Origin: Actinomycetota bacterium
GTDB taxonomy: Bacteria > Actinomycetota > Thermoleophilia > Gaiellales > Gaiellaceae
Assembly: GCA_005885565.1 (NCBI GenBank)
Contig: VAXK01000020.1
Span: 1 to 19,646 of the forward strand
Length of the DNA stretch: 19,646 nt
Direction of reading: 5' to 3'
In this document: positions 8,130 to 14,896 of the stretch, piece after piece
Layout of the letters: each line of letters opens with the position of its first letter
Position numbering within the stretch: position 1 is the stretch's first letter
Notes under the pieces: generated by a model
What the model was told of the DNA's origin: nothing
Databases searched by the model: none
Seen by the model: the letters and a program-made list of their open reading frames with translations, nothing else
Translations under genes and position numbers: made by a program

Positions 8130-8899
8130 TGCTCTCGCGTCGCGAAGAACAAGCCGTACCCCTCGAGCGCGCCGTTCGGCCGCAGATGTCTGCGGTACGT
8201 GACGCAGAAGCCCGCGTCGTTCAGGAAGCGGACGAACTCCTCCACCGTAAATCCTGCGACACGATCGGAGTGAAAGACGTGCGCCTTCGACAGGCGATCT
8301 TCGCCGATCTCCAAGAACGACCCCCCGATCTCGTGAAACTCTCCGACGATCTCGTCGATCAGGTGGAGCCTCCTCGACGTCAGCAGGATCGGCCACTCGG
8401 CGCCTTCGCAATCCAGCTTGAGCAACCGGAGCCGGCGCTCTCCCCGGTCCGTGACCAGGTCGACGACGTCGTCGAAAGCGACCTTCTGCACAGGTTCGCC
8501 CACGCCCCACATGACCGAGCCGCCCCCCGTGTTGACGACCCCTGCCAGGTCCAGAAAGGACTGCGGAAACACTTGGTAGCCGTCGAAGCGCAGCTCGTCG
8601 TCATTCGGATCGGAGCGCCAGACGGCAGCGTGCATCAGCCGCACGTAGCGCTGGTCGACGTACGGCCTCAGGTGCTCGGCGGCGAACGCGCAGTTCGTAC
8701 GATCCGCCTCGAGGCTCCAGACGTGCTTGCCGCCTCTCAGGAGGACGGCGTACGCAAACGAGCCTATGTGTGCCCCGACGTCGACGACGACGTCGTCGGG
8801 CTCGAAACGCTCCGGCAGTCGATACTCGTCGAGCGCGACCACGCCGTCGAAGATCATCCGATCGAGCGTGCCGGGTCGGAAGCTCCACGCGTCGGTCAC
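8126..8899 (-). CDS. FkbM-family SAM-dependent methyltransferase
   Basis: A 257-residue class I methyltransferase of the FkbM type. The SAM-binding motif I is VVVDVGAHIGSF at residues 37-48, followed by an acidic ribose-binding position in SLEAD, and the FkbM-like block LLKLDCEGAEWPIL near the middle. FkbM proteins typically O-methylate sugars or polyketides, and many lie in polysaccharide loci; with the coupled glycosyltransferase, methylation of a surface sugar is the likely role. The GTG at 8899 has no clear ribosome site; an internal ATG (MIFDGV, residue 15) is possible. Hand-counted GC at 8221-8280 is 55%, well under the core genes, suggesting acquisition by transfer. Confidence 0.85.
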   Translation of the reverse strand: MTDAWSFRPGTLDRMIFDGVVALDEYRLPERFEPDDVVVDVGAHIGSFAYAVLLRGGKHVWSLEADRTNCAFAAEHLRPYVDQRYVRLMHAAVWRSDPNDDELRFDGYQVFPQSFLDLAGVVNTGGGSVMWGVGEPVQKVAFDDVVDLVTDRGERRLRLLKLDCEGAEWPILLTSRRLHLIDEIVGEFHEIGGSFLEIGEDRLSKAHVFHSDRVAGFTVEEFVRFLNDAGFCVTYRRHLRPNGALEGYGLFFATREQ

Positions 8900-8945
8900 G
8901 GATCAGGTAAACCCGCCCGCGCGCCGAGCAGCGTAGCCGGTAGCC

Positions 8946-9530
8946 CTAGCGCGTGACGAACGTGTAGCTGTCGCAGATCGTGTACGGCGGCTGCCCGTTG
9001 GGTAGGGGCATCAGCGACATCAAGAGCAGCGCCCGGTCCGTGAACGAGCTGCGCTCGTACGCGACGTTGCCCGTCGCGCCGCATTGACCGGTGAGTATGT
9101 AGCTCACGTAGGTGAACAAGCCGTAGCCCATCTGCGTGTGCGAGCTGATCTGCTCCAACTTCTGCAGCTCGCGCCCGGCGCCGTGCGCCGCGAGGTAGTC
9201 GTAGAAGGCCCCTTGTGGCACCTGGCCGTTGGGTAGGGACTGCGTCACCACGGCAAAGAGATACGCCGGGTTGCTCATGTACTGATCGAGATTGCTGGGG
9301 ACTGTGGTGTTGTTCTGGCCTGGGACGACCCATTCCTGCACCTTGGTCGCCGGCTTGTTCGCGTCCATGATGACGATCCAGTAGCTGTCGTTTACGGGTT
9401 GGTTGGGTGTGAGAAGCTGCGCGCTTGGGCCTTGTCCGATCCTGATCCACGGCCGCACGTCGGCCTGGGGTTGGATAATGCTGCGGATCGTGTAGGCGAG
9501 CATGGGCGGCATGGACGACATGTCCGGCAT
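8946..9530 (-). CDS. Unrecognised 194-residue protein
   Basis: I do not recognise this protein. The start is set by a strong AAAGGAG ribosome site eight bases before the ATG at 9530 (MPDMSSMPPMLAYTIRSII); the frame opens slightly earlier at a GTG overlapping that site. It has no signal peptide or obvious membrane helix. It is unusually rich in Asn, Gln, Tyr, Ser and Pro for this genome, with a likely beta-rich first half (DSYWIVIMDANKP, YLFAVVTQSLPNGQ) and a helical middle (GAGRELQKLEQIS). Two cysteines (TGQCGATGN and YTICDSYTF) lie in the last third. PNGQ occurs twice. GC is 57-60% in two hand-counted lines. It lies downstream of the metal regulator and upstream of the glycan genes in the same direction, about 46 bases before the FkbM gene. 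Confidence 0.75.
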   Translation of the reverse strand: MPDMSSMPPMLAYTIRSIIQPQADVRPWIRIGQGPSAQLLTPNQPVNDSYWIVIMDANKPATKVQEWVVPGQNNTTVPSNLDQYMSNPAYLFAVVTQSLPNGQVPQGAFYDYLAAHGAGRELQKLEQISSHTQMGYGLFTYVSYILTGQCGATGNVAYERSSFTDRALLLMSLMPLPNGQPPYTICDSYTFVTR

Positions 9531-9538
9531 CTGCGGGT

Positions 9539-9545
9539 CTCCTTT
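9539..9545 (-). promoter_or_regulatory. Strong Shine-Dalgarno site of the unknown 194-residue gene
   Basis: AAAGGAG on the minus strand, eight bases before the ATG at 9530, is the clearest ribosome-binding site in the window. It decides the start in favour of ATG 9530 over the upstream GTG, which overlaps it. Confidence 0.75.
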
Positions 9546-9568
9546 CACGGGTCCACTGGGCCTTGACG

Positions 9569-9574
9569 ATGCTA
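9569..9574 (-). promoter_or_regulatory. Possible -10 box of the unknown gene
   Basis: TAGCAT on the minus strand fits TANNNT and lies 38 bases before the ATG at 9530, allowing a short leader that includes the AAAGGAG site. The hexamer 17 bases upstream is TATACG, only a weak -35. This is a candidate only. Confidence 0.3.
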
Positions 9575-9623
9575 CACCCGTGCCTCCCGGCCGTATAGGC
9601 GTCTCGTGCCAGATGGGCCGCGA

Positions 9624-10310
9624 CTAACCCGCGCGCCGCACGAACAGGCCCGCGGCCGCCCTCTCGCCCACGGCACGGGTCGAGCTGTTCAGCCGCACCG
9701 TGAACTGGCCGGCCGCGGGCTCCGCGGACTCCAGCCGGATCTCGGCTCCGGGCTCGAGGCCCTGGTCGTAGAACCAGTGCAGGAGGTCGCCGTCGTGCTC
9801 GGCGAGGCGGACGATCGTCGCGCGCGCGCCGGGCTCGAGCTCCGAGAGCGGCGCCAGCTCGTGATTCTCGGCCTGCTCGACGGCAGGGTCGACCGGCCAG
9901 CCGTGCGGGCAGCGTTCGGGCTCGCCGAGGCGGACGTCGATCCGCTCGATCATCTCGTCCGTGAAGGTGTCCCCGAGCTCGTCCGCGTGGACGTGCGCCT
10001 CGGCGGCCGTGTAGCCCATGAAGTCGGTGAGCAGCCGCTCGATGATGCGGTGTCTCCGCACGACGCGCTCGGCCCGCTCGCGACCCGTCGCCGTGAGCAG
10101 CGCCTCCTTGTGCTCGCCGCGCTCGATCAACCCCTCCGCCTCCAGCCGCTTCAGCATCTCGCCGGCCGACGCGCGCGAGACGCGCAGCATCTCGGCCACC
10201 CGCGAGGCGAGCGGGAGGGCGCCGCCGGCCTTCGGCGTGTACTCGCCGATCGGGAAGGCGAGGAAGTAGATCGTCTCGAGGTACTCGTCGATCGAATGAC
10301 CCTGCGCCAC
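9624..10310 (-). CDS. DtxR/MntR-family metal-dependent transcription regulator
   Basis: A 228-residue regulator with the three DtxR-type parts: a winged helix (residues about 7-75, with SRVAEMLRVSRASAGEMLKR as helix-turn-helix), a dimerisation and metal domain (about 76-145), and a C-terminal FeoA/SH3-like domain after GEPERCPHGWPVD. E9 and E12 fit the MntR D8/E11 metal positions, and H87 and H106 are kept. The usual ExxEH or CxxEH triad appears as D110, G113, D114, which is unusual. GTG 10310 is chosen because it is the only start in frame before HSIDEYLETIYF. An AGGAGG followed by ATGATG just upstream is in a different frame; TATGAT there is better read as a -10 box. Divergent from a ZIP transporter, it probably controls that gene and itself. 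Confidence 0.85.
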   Translation of the reverse strand: MAQGHSIDEYLETIYFLAFPIGEYTPKAGGALPLASRVAEMLRVSRASAGEMLKRLEAEGLIERGEHKEALLTATGRERAERVVRRHRIIERLLTDFMGYTAAEAHVHADELGDTFTDEMIERIDVRLGEPERCPHGWPVDPAVEQAENHELAPLSELEPGARATIVRLAEHDGDLLHWFYDQGLEPGAEIRLESAEPAAGQFTVRLNSSTRAVGERAAAGLFVRRAG

Positions 10311-10319
10311 GCGGGAGCC

Positions 10320-10325
10320 ATCATA
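10320..10325 (-). promoter_or_regulatory. Probable -10 box of the DtxR/MntR-type gene
   Basis: TATGAT on the minus strand matches TATAAT in five of six positions and ends nine bases before the GTG at 10310, so the transcript would have little or no leader. No convincing -35 is seen. It sits 14 bases from the inverted repeat at 10339-10356, which would fall at about the -35 zone, a place where a bound repressor can act. Confidence 0.5.
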
Positions 10326-10338
10326 GTTTTCGGCCTCC

Positions 10339-10356
10339 TGTAAGGTGGCCCTTACA
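10339..10356. promoter_or_regulatory. Inverted-repeat operator for the DtxR/MntR-type regulator
   Basis: TGTAAGG-TGGC-CCTTACA is a perfect 7-bp inverted repeat around a 4-base spacer, with an overall length like known DtxR/IdeR/MntR boxes (18-20 bp). It lies between the divergent regulator and ZIP transporter genes and covers the proposed transporter start codon at 10345. Occupancy would therefore block both promoters. It differs from the textbook IdeR and MntR consensus, so the assignment rests on symmetry and position. Confidence 0.7.
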
Positions 10357-11184
10357 TTGTCGACCGCCCAGATCCTCGGCCTCGGAGCAGTCGCCGGCCT
10401 GACCATCTTCATCGGCCTGCCGATCGGCCGCATGCACGGTCTCGACGCATGGCTCAAGTGCTTCCTGAGCTCGACTGCGACCGGCATCCTGCTCTTCCTG
10501 TTCTGGGACGTCCTCTCGACGGCCGTCGACCCGGTCGAGACCGCGCTGACGAGCGGGCGCGACGGGCGCTTCCTCTGGCTCGCGGCGCTGCTCGCCGCCG
10601 GGTTCGCCGTGGGGCTCCTGTCGCTCGTCGCCTACGACGGGTGGATGAAGCAGCGCCGCCGGAAGGCGTTCGTCAGTGCCGGCGCGGCCGCGGTGACCGA
10701 CTACGAGCACCATTTCGCCGGCCTCTCGCCGGCGCGCTGGCTCGCCCTCTTCATCGCGACCGGGATCGGCCTGCACAACTTCTCCGAAGGGCTCGCGATC
10801 GGCCAGTCGGCAGCGCGCGACGAGCTCAGCCTCGCACTCGTCTTGATCATCGGCTTCGGGCTCCACAACGCCACCGAGGGCTTCGGGATCGTCGCGCCGC
10901 TCGCGACCGAGCCGGAGGCGCCGACCTGGGGCTTCCTCGGCGTGCTCGGGCTGATCGGCGGCGGCCCGACCTTCCTCGGGACGGCGCTGGGGCAGGCATG
11001 GGTGAACGAGGCCCTGTCCGTCGCGGTCCTGGCACTCGCGGCCGGGTCGATCCTCTACGTCGTGATGGAGCTCCTGAACGTCAGCCGCGCGTTCGGGTCG
11101 AAGGCCGCCGCGACGCTCGGGATCCTGCTCGGGCTCGTGCTCGGCTTCGGGACCGACTTCATCCTGATCGCGGCTGGCGCGTAG
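10345..11184 (+). CDS. ZIP-family metal cation transporter
   Basis: A 279-residue membrane protein of the ZIP (Zrt/Irt-like) family, which brings zinc, iron or manganese into the cytoplasm. Several hydrophobic helices are visible. The metal-channel motifs are H144-N-F-S-E-G149 in the fourth helix and H174-N-A-T-E-G179 in the fifth, variants of the canonical HNxPEG, with the His and Glu ligands kept and Pro replaced by Ser or Thr. A cytoplasmic loop after YDGWMKQRRRKAF carries EHH, a possible metal sensor. The start is uncertain: GTG 10345 lies inside the operator, while TTG 10357 just beyond it is in frame. The regulator upstream probably represses it when the metal is plentiful. Its 3' end overlaps the convergent methyltransferase gene by 26 bases. 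Confidence 0.9.
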   Translation: MALTLSTAQILGLGAVAGLTIFIGLPIGRMHGLDAWLKCFLSSTATGILLFLFWDVLSTAVDPVETALTSGRDGRFLWLAALLAAGFAVGLLSLVAYDGWMKQRRRKAFVSAGAAAVTDYEHHFAGLSPARWLALFIATGIGLHNFSEGLAIGQSAARDELSLALVLIIGFGLHNATEGFGIVAPLATEPEAPTWGFLGVLGLIGGGPTFLGTALGQAWVNEALSVAVLALAAGSILYVVMELLNVSRAFGSKAAATLGILLGLVLGFGTDFILIAAGA

Positions 11185-11752
11185 CCGAGAGCACCGCCAG
11201 GTCGCGGCGGGCCCAGGTGACCTGCGGCTCGAGGCCTGCCGCTTCGAGCCACTCGAGCTGGTCGGGCACCGGGTCGGGAAGGTCGAATCCCGGGGTGCAG
11301 GGGATGACGGCGTCCTCGGGCCGCTCCGGGACGACGACGTCGGCGAGCACGAAGCGGCCGCCACGCGCGAGCACCGCCGCCACCCGCTCGGACAGATCGG
11401 CCTTCCCGGTCGCGTCGAGGTGGTGCACGGCGAGCGTCGAGACGACGAGGTCGAACGGGCCTTCGGGGAGCGGATCCTCGAGCCGGGAGACCCGAAGGTC
11501 CCCACCCGGGAGGCGCCGTCGCGCCTCCTCCAGCATCTCCGGGCTCGCGTCGATCCCGGTCAGGTGCGCGCCGGGGTGGCGCTCCAGGATGCGGCGCGCG
11601 GTCTCGCCGGTCCCGGTGCCGAGCTCGAGGATGCGCGCGGCTCGAAGCCCCTCCGTCGCGCGCGCCGTCTCTTCCTGGAGCTCCACGTAGCCCGGGATCT
11701 CCTCGAGCATCGACTCGAGGTAGCCCTCCGGCACGAAGCGGAAGTCCGCCAT
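11159..11752 (-). CDS. Class I SAM-dependent methyltransferase
   Basis: A 197-residue methyltransferase of the small-molecule (Methyltransf_25/12-like) type. Motif I is ILELGTGTGETA at residues 41-52; LTGIDASPEML follows with the acidic residue that binds the SAM ribose, then LVVSTLAVHHLD (motif IV region) and LARGGRFVLADVV. The substrate cannot be inferred. The ATG at 11752 abuts the divergent priA start at 11753; a TATCGT box six bases upstream suggests a leaderless transcript. The long frame extending beyond this start is antisense to priA and is not part of the gene. It overlaps the end of the ZIP gene by 26 bases. Confidence 0.87.
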   Translation of the reverse strand: MADFRFVPEGYLESMLEEIPGYVELQEETARATEGLRAARILELGTGTGETARRILERHPGAHLTGIDASPEMLEEARRRLPGGDLRVSRLEDPLPEGPFDLVVSTLAVHHLDATGKADLSERVAAVLARGGRFVLADVVVPERPEDAVIPCTPGFDLPDPVPDQLEWLEAAGLEPQVTWARRDLAVLSATRQPRSG

Positions 11753-13702
11753 GTGCCGACGATAGCCTGGCTCGTCGTGCCGCTTGCCTCTGTCTACCCG
11801 CTCGTGACCGCGCGGGCGCTCGCGCGCCTGTTCACGTACGAGGTCGACGAGGGCGTCGAGCCGGGGAGCGTCGTCGAGGTGGCGCTGCACGGGGCGCGGC
11901 GCCGCGGCGTCGTCGTCTCGCTCGACGAGGAGGCGCCGTCGGGGATCGAGCCCGCACGCGCCGGGCCGGTCGTCGACCGCCTGCCGGCGCCGCTCGTCGA
12001 GCTCGCGCTCTGGCTCGCGGAGTACTACGGCTCGACGCCGGCGCGCGCGCTCCAGCTCGTCGCGCCGGTGCAGCGGCGGCGCCGCGGGGAGCGGGCGGAG
12101 CCGGCGGCGCGCGAGGCACTCGGCGGCGAGGCCGAGCCGGAGCGCCTGAGCGAGGCACAGGGGGCGGCGCTCGCGCGGATCACGAGGCTCCTCGACGGCG
12201 GCGAGGGCGGCAACGTCCTCCTGTACGGCGCGACGGGCAGCGGCAAGACCGAGGTCTATCTCCAGGCGTGCGCGGCGGCGCTCGCGCGCGGGCTCGGCGC
12301 GATCGTCCTCGTGCCGGAGATCGCGCTCGCGCCGCAGACGCTCGGCCGGTTCCGCGCCCGCTTCGGCGACCGCGTCGCGCTCCTCCACTCGGCCCTGACC
12401 GACGCGGAGCGGCGCGACGAGCGGGAGCGGATCGCGGCGGGCGAGGCGCCGGTCGTCGTGGGCGCGCGCTCGGCGGTCTTCGCGCCGGTGCCCCGGCTCG
12501 GCCTGATCTGCGTCGACGAGGAGCACGACGCCTCGTACAAGCAGGACTCCGACCCGCGCTACGACGCGCGCACCGTCGCCGCCAAGCGGGCGGGCCTCGA
12601 GGGCGCCGTCGCGGTGTACGGAAGCGCCACGCCTCGCCCCGAGAGCTGGGAGCGGCTCGAGCGGCTCGAGCTCGGCGGCCGGCTCGGCGTCGGACTACCG
12701 CCCGTGCGCGTCGTCGACCTGCGCCGCGAGGCCGGCTACCCGCTCTCGGCGCCGCTCCTCGCCGAGCTCGACGCGGTCGCGGCCGGGGGCGGGAAGGCGA
12801 TCCTGCTCCTGAACCGCCGCGGAGTGGCACCGGCGCTGCATTGCCGCGCCTGCGGGCGGACGCCACGGTGCGGCTCGTGCGACGTGTCGCTCGTGCTGCA
12901 CGGCGACGGGCGCCTTCGCTGCCACCACTGCGGGTGGTCGGAGCCCGCACCCGAGGTCTGCCCGTCGTGCGGCTCGGCCGAGCTCGCGCGCCTCGGCGCG
13001 GGGACGCAGCGGCTGGAGCGCGAGCTCGAGGCCCGGCTCCCGGAGCTCGAGCGGATCAGGCTCGACGCCGACGCGGTCGCTCGGCCGGGCGCGCTCGCGG
13101 AGGCGCTGGGGCGGTTCGCGGAGGCGCGCGGCGCCGTCCTGCTCGGGACGCAGATGGTCGCGAAGGGACACCACTTCGCCGGAGTGGACCTGGCTGCGGT
13201 GGTCGACGCCGACACGGGTCTCGGGCTGCCGGACTTCCGCGCCGAGGAGCGCACCTTTCAGCTCCTGACGCAGCTCGCCGGCCGGAGTGGACGCGACGCT
13301 CCGGGACGAGTCGTCGTGCAGACCTTCCAGCCGGATGCGCGGCCGGTCGAGCTCGCGGCGCGCCACGACGTGGCCCGGTTCCTCGCGGGCGAGCTGGAGC
13401 GGCGCCGCGCGCTCGGCTATCCGCCCTTTCGGCACCTCGTCCGGATCGTCGTCGCGGGGCTGGAGCCCGAGACGCCGGTGCGGGTCCTCGAGGAGCTGCG
13501 CGCGGGCCTTCCGGAGGCGGAGCTGCTCGGACCGGCGCCGCTGCTGCGGCTCCGCGGGCGTCACCGGGCGCAGCTCATCGCGAAGACGGAACGCCCGCGC
13601 GTCGTCGCGAGCCGGGCGGGACGGCTGCTCGCCGCCGCCGCGCCGGCCATGCGCCGCGCGGGCCTGACGGCCGTCGTCGACGTCGATCCGCAGAGCCTCT
13701 AG
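11753..13702 (+). CDS. priA: Primosomal protein N' (PriA), replication-restart helicase
   Basis: PriA recognises stalled forks and reloads the replisome. This copy has 649 residues against 732 in E. coli; most of the shortfall lies between the N-terminal 3'-DNA-binding domain (PLVTARALARLFTYEV) and the helicase core. The helicase motifs look intact: Walker A GATGSGKTE (residues 159-167), DEEHD at 255-259, GSATP, LLNRRG, GTQMVAKGHHF and QLAGRSGRD. Eight cysteines in four CxxC pairs between residues 364 and 409 form the two-zinc module. GTG 11753 has GCGGAAG eight bases upstream; GTG 11777 is an alternative giving MPLASVYPLV. Its promoter must overlap the divergent methyltransferase gene. Confidence 0.95.
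   Translation: MPTIAWLVVPLASVYPLVTARALARLFTYEVDEGVEPGSVVEVALHGARRRGVVVSLDEEAPSGIEPARAGPVVDRLPAPLVELALWLAEYYGSTPARALQLVAPVQRRRRGERAEPAAREALGGEAEPERLSEAQGAALARITRLLDGGEGGNVLLYGATGSGKTEVYLQACAAALARGLGAIVLVPEIALAPQTLGRFRARFGDRVALLHSALTDAERRDERERIAAGEAPVVVGARSAVFAPVPRLGLICVDEEHDASYKQDSDPRYDARTVAAKRAGLEGAVAVYGSATPRPESWERLERLELGGRLGVGLPPVRVVDLRREAGYPLSAPLLAELDAVAAGGGKAILLLNRRGVAPALHCRACGRTPRCGSCDVSLVLHGDGRLRCHHCGWSEPAPEVCPSCGSAELARLGAGTQRLERELEARLPELERIRLDADAVARPGALAEALGRFAEARGAVLLGTQMVAKGHHFAGVDLAAVVDADTGLGLPDFRAEERTFQLLTQLAGRSGRDAPGRVVVQTFQPDARPVELAARHDVARFLAGELERRRALGYPPFRHLVRIVVAGLEPETPVRVLEELRAGLPEAELLGPAPLLRLRGRHRAQLIAKTERPRVVASRAGRLLAAAAPAMRRAGLTAVVDVDPQSL
11759..11764 (-). promoter_or_regulatory. 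Probable -10 box of the SAM methyltransferase gene (leaderless)
   Basis: TATCGT on the minus strand fits TANNNT and ends six bases before the ATG at 11752, so transcription would start at or next to the start codon. It lies inside the first codons of the divergent priA gene. No clear -35 was found. Confidence 0.4.
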
Positions 13703-13746
13703 CGGCCGGACGGCTCCAGGACACGGCCGAAGCGGACGCGGAGTGG

Positions 13747-14277
13747 CTAGGCGGCGCGCTCGTCGGCCACGAGCGGGAAGCGCGCGAGGATCCAGCGCTC
13801 GTCCAGCGGCTCGCGGCGGTACGGCTTGCCGTTCACGAGGACGAAGTCGCCCGTGCGCGGGTCCATCGGCAGCCGCGCCTCGGCGGGGTAGTTGCGGTTG
13901 TGGCGCTCGATGAGCGCGTTCGTCTCGTCGAAGCGCCAGCCGCGGGCGACCTCGAGCCACCGGTGACCGAGCTCCTCCGGGCGATCGCCGACCGCCGAGC
14001 GCAGCTCCTCCCACGCCTCCGTCAGCCGCCGCTCGTGCTCCGCGACCGCGCGGTCGATCTCCCGCAGCCGCACCATCCACGGCAGCGGCCCGCCGAGCGC
14101 CGAGAAGTACGAATGCGGGTCGGGCCGGAAGTTCCGCAGCCGTCGCCGGAGCGGTCGGCCCACGACCGGGCTGCCCGGCAGATCCGTCTCCAACACGCGG
14201 CGCACGGCCCGGTCGCGCGGCGTCTCCGGCCGCGTCGCGCCCTGGCTCAGGATCGCCTGCCGCTCGCGCTTGTCCAC
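13747..14277 (-). CDS. DUF1992-like (DnaJ C28-type) protein of unknown function
   Basis: A 176-residue soluble, charged protein. The N-terminal half (VRRVLETDLPGSPVVGRPL, then an aromatic PWMVRLREIDRAV helix) resembles the DUF1992/DnaJC28 pattern, in which a small-residue loop DNLPGxGKPL precedes a helix with PPWVxLRKEI. Further on, ALIERHNRNYPAEARLP resembles the IDRYNL.VP segment of the same family. The match is partial, and the C-terminus (DFVLVNGKPYRREPLDERWIL) is not part of it as I know it, so the call is tentative. The function of the family is unknown. GTG 14277 is chosen because it gives a natural MDKRERQAIL start. It is divergent from def, with 40 bases between, and faces priA tail to tail. 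Confidence 0.6.
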   Translation of the reverse strand: MDKRERQAILSQGATRPETPRDRAVRRVLETDLPGSPVVGRPLRRRLRNFRPDPHSYFSALGGPLPWMVRLREIDRAVAEHERRLTEAWEELRSAVGDRPEELGHRWLEVARGWRFDETNALIERHNRNYPAEARLPMDPRTGDFVLVNGKPYRREPLDERWILARFPLVADERAA

Positions 14278-14304
14278 GTCCCTAAGTGTGCCGTCTCGCG
14301 AACC

Positions 14305-14310
14305 TAGACT
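14305..14310 (+). promoter_or_regulatory. Probable -10 box of def (leaderless)
   Basis: TAGACT fits TANNNT and ends exactly seven bases before the GTG at 14318, so the mRNA would begin at or near the start codon. No ribosome site is seen, and the -35 zone has no clear match. It would drive the def-fmt-rsmB run. Confidence 0.5.
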
Positions 14311-14317
14311 GTGAACC

Positions 14318-14896
14318 GTGGCCGAGGCCGAGGACGTCACCACCGAGGAGGAGCAGCGCGACCCCGAGCAGGAGGCCCGGCGACGGCTCGCGCTCGCGCA
14401 GATCCGCCAGTACCCGGACCCGGTGCTCCGTATGAAGGCCCGCGAGGTCGAGACGTTCGACGACGAGCTCGTCCGCCTCGTGCAGCGGATGAGCCGCCTC
14501 ATGCACGACGCCGTGGGGGTCGGCCTCGCCGCGACGCAGGTCGGCATCCTCCGCCGCGTGCTCGTCTTCCAGCGGCAGCCCGAGGGCGAGGACGCCGAGC
14601 CGGAGACCCTGGCCGTCGTCAACCCGTCCATCGTGGAGCGTGGCGACGAGACCGAGGTCGACGACGAGGGCTGCCTGTCCCTCCAGGGCGTGCATGTTCC
14701 GGTCGAGCGGAGCACCCGCGTCACGCTCGAGGGCACCGACGAGCACGGCCGGCCGGTGCGCTACGAGCTCGAGGACCTCTCCGCACGGGTCGTCGAGCAC
14801 GAGGTCGACCACCTCGACGGCACGCTGATCCTCGACCGGACGACGGACGAAGCGCGGCGCGAGGCGCTCGGGACACTCCGGCCGCGGCTCGCCTGA
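14318..14896 (+). CDS. def: Peptide deformylase
   Basis: Peptide deformylase removes the formyl group from the initiator methionine of new proteins. All three catalytic motifs are present: GVGLAATQVG (residues 67-76), EGCLSL (117-122, metal ligand C119) and HEVDH (161-165, metal ligands H161 and H165, catalytic E162). At 192 residues it is slightly long, because of an acidic Glu-rich N-terminal extension of about 25 residues before QIRQYPDPVLR. The GTG start follows a TAGACT box by seven bases. fmt, whose product adds the formyl group that Def removes, begins immediately after the stop, a widely conserved pairing. Confidence 0.97.
   Translation: MAEAEDVTTEEEQRDPEQEARRRLALAQIRQYPDPVLRMKAREVETFDDELVRLVQRMSRLMHDAVGVGLAATQVGILRRVLVFQRQPEGEDAEPETLAVVNPSIVERGDETEVDDEGCLSLQGVHVPVERSTRVTLEGTDEHGRPVRYELEDLSARVVEHEVDHLDGTLILDRTTDEARREALGTLRPRLA

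Noticed and set aside
8130..8510. N-terminal extension of the glycosyltransferase inside the FkbM gene
   Set aside because: The extension is Arg/Pro-rich shadow sequence. The GTG at 8129, which overlaps the FkbM stop, gives the natural VRLVAIGFNVAG start of a GT-B fold.
10311..10339. AGGAGG followed nine bases later by ATGATG on the minus strand as the start of the DtxR-type gene
   Set aside because: The ATGs are in a different frame from the regulator and translate to Arg/Ser-rich text. The same bases form a good TATGAT -10 box, and GTG 10310 is the only in-frame start.
11753..12526. Upstream extension of the minus-strand methyltransferase to about 455 residues
   Set aside because: The added part is antisense to the conserved PriA N-terminus. 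The methyltransferase fold is complete from the ATG at 11752.
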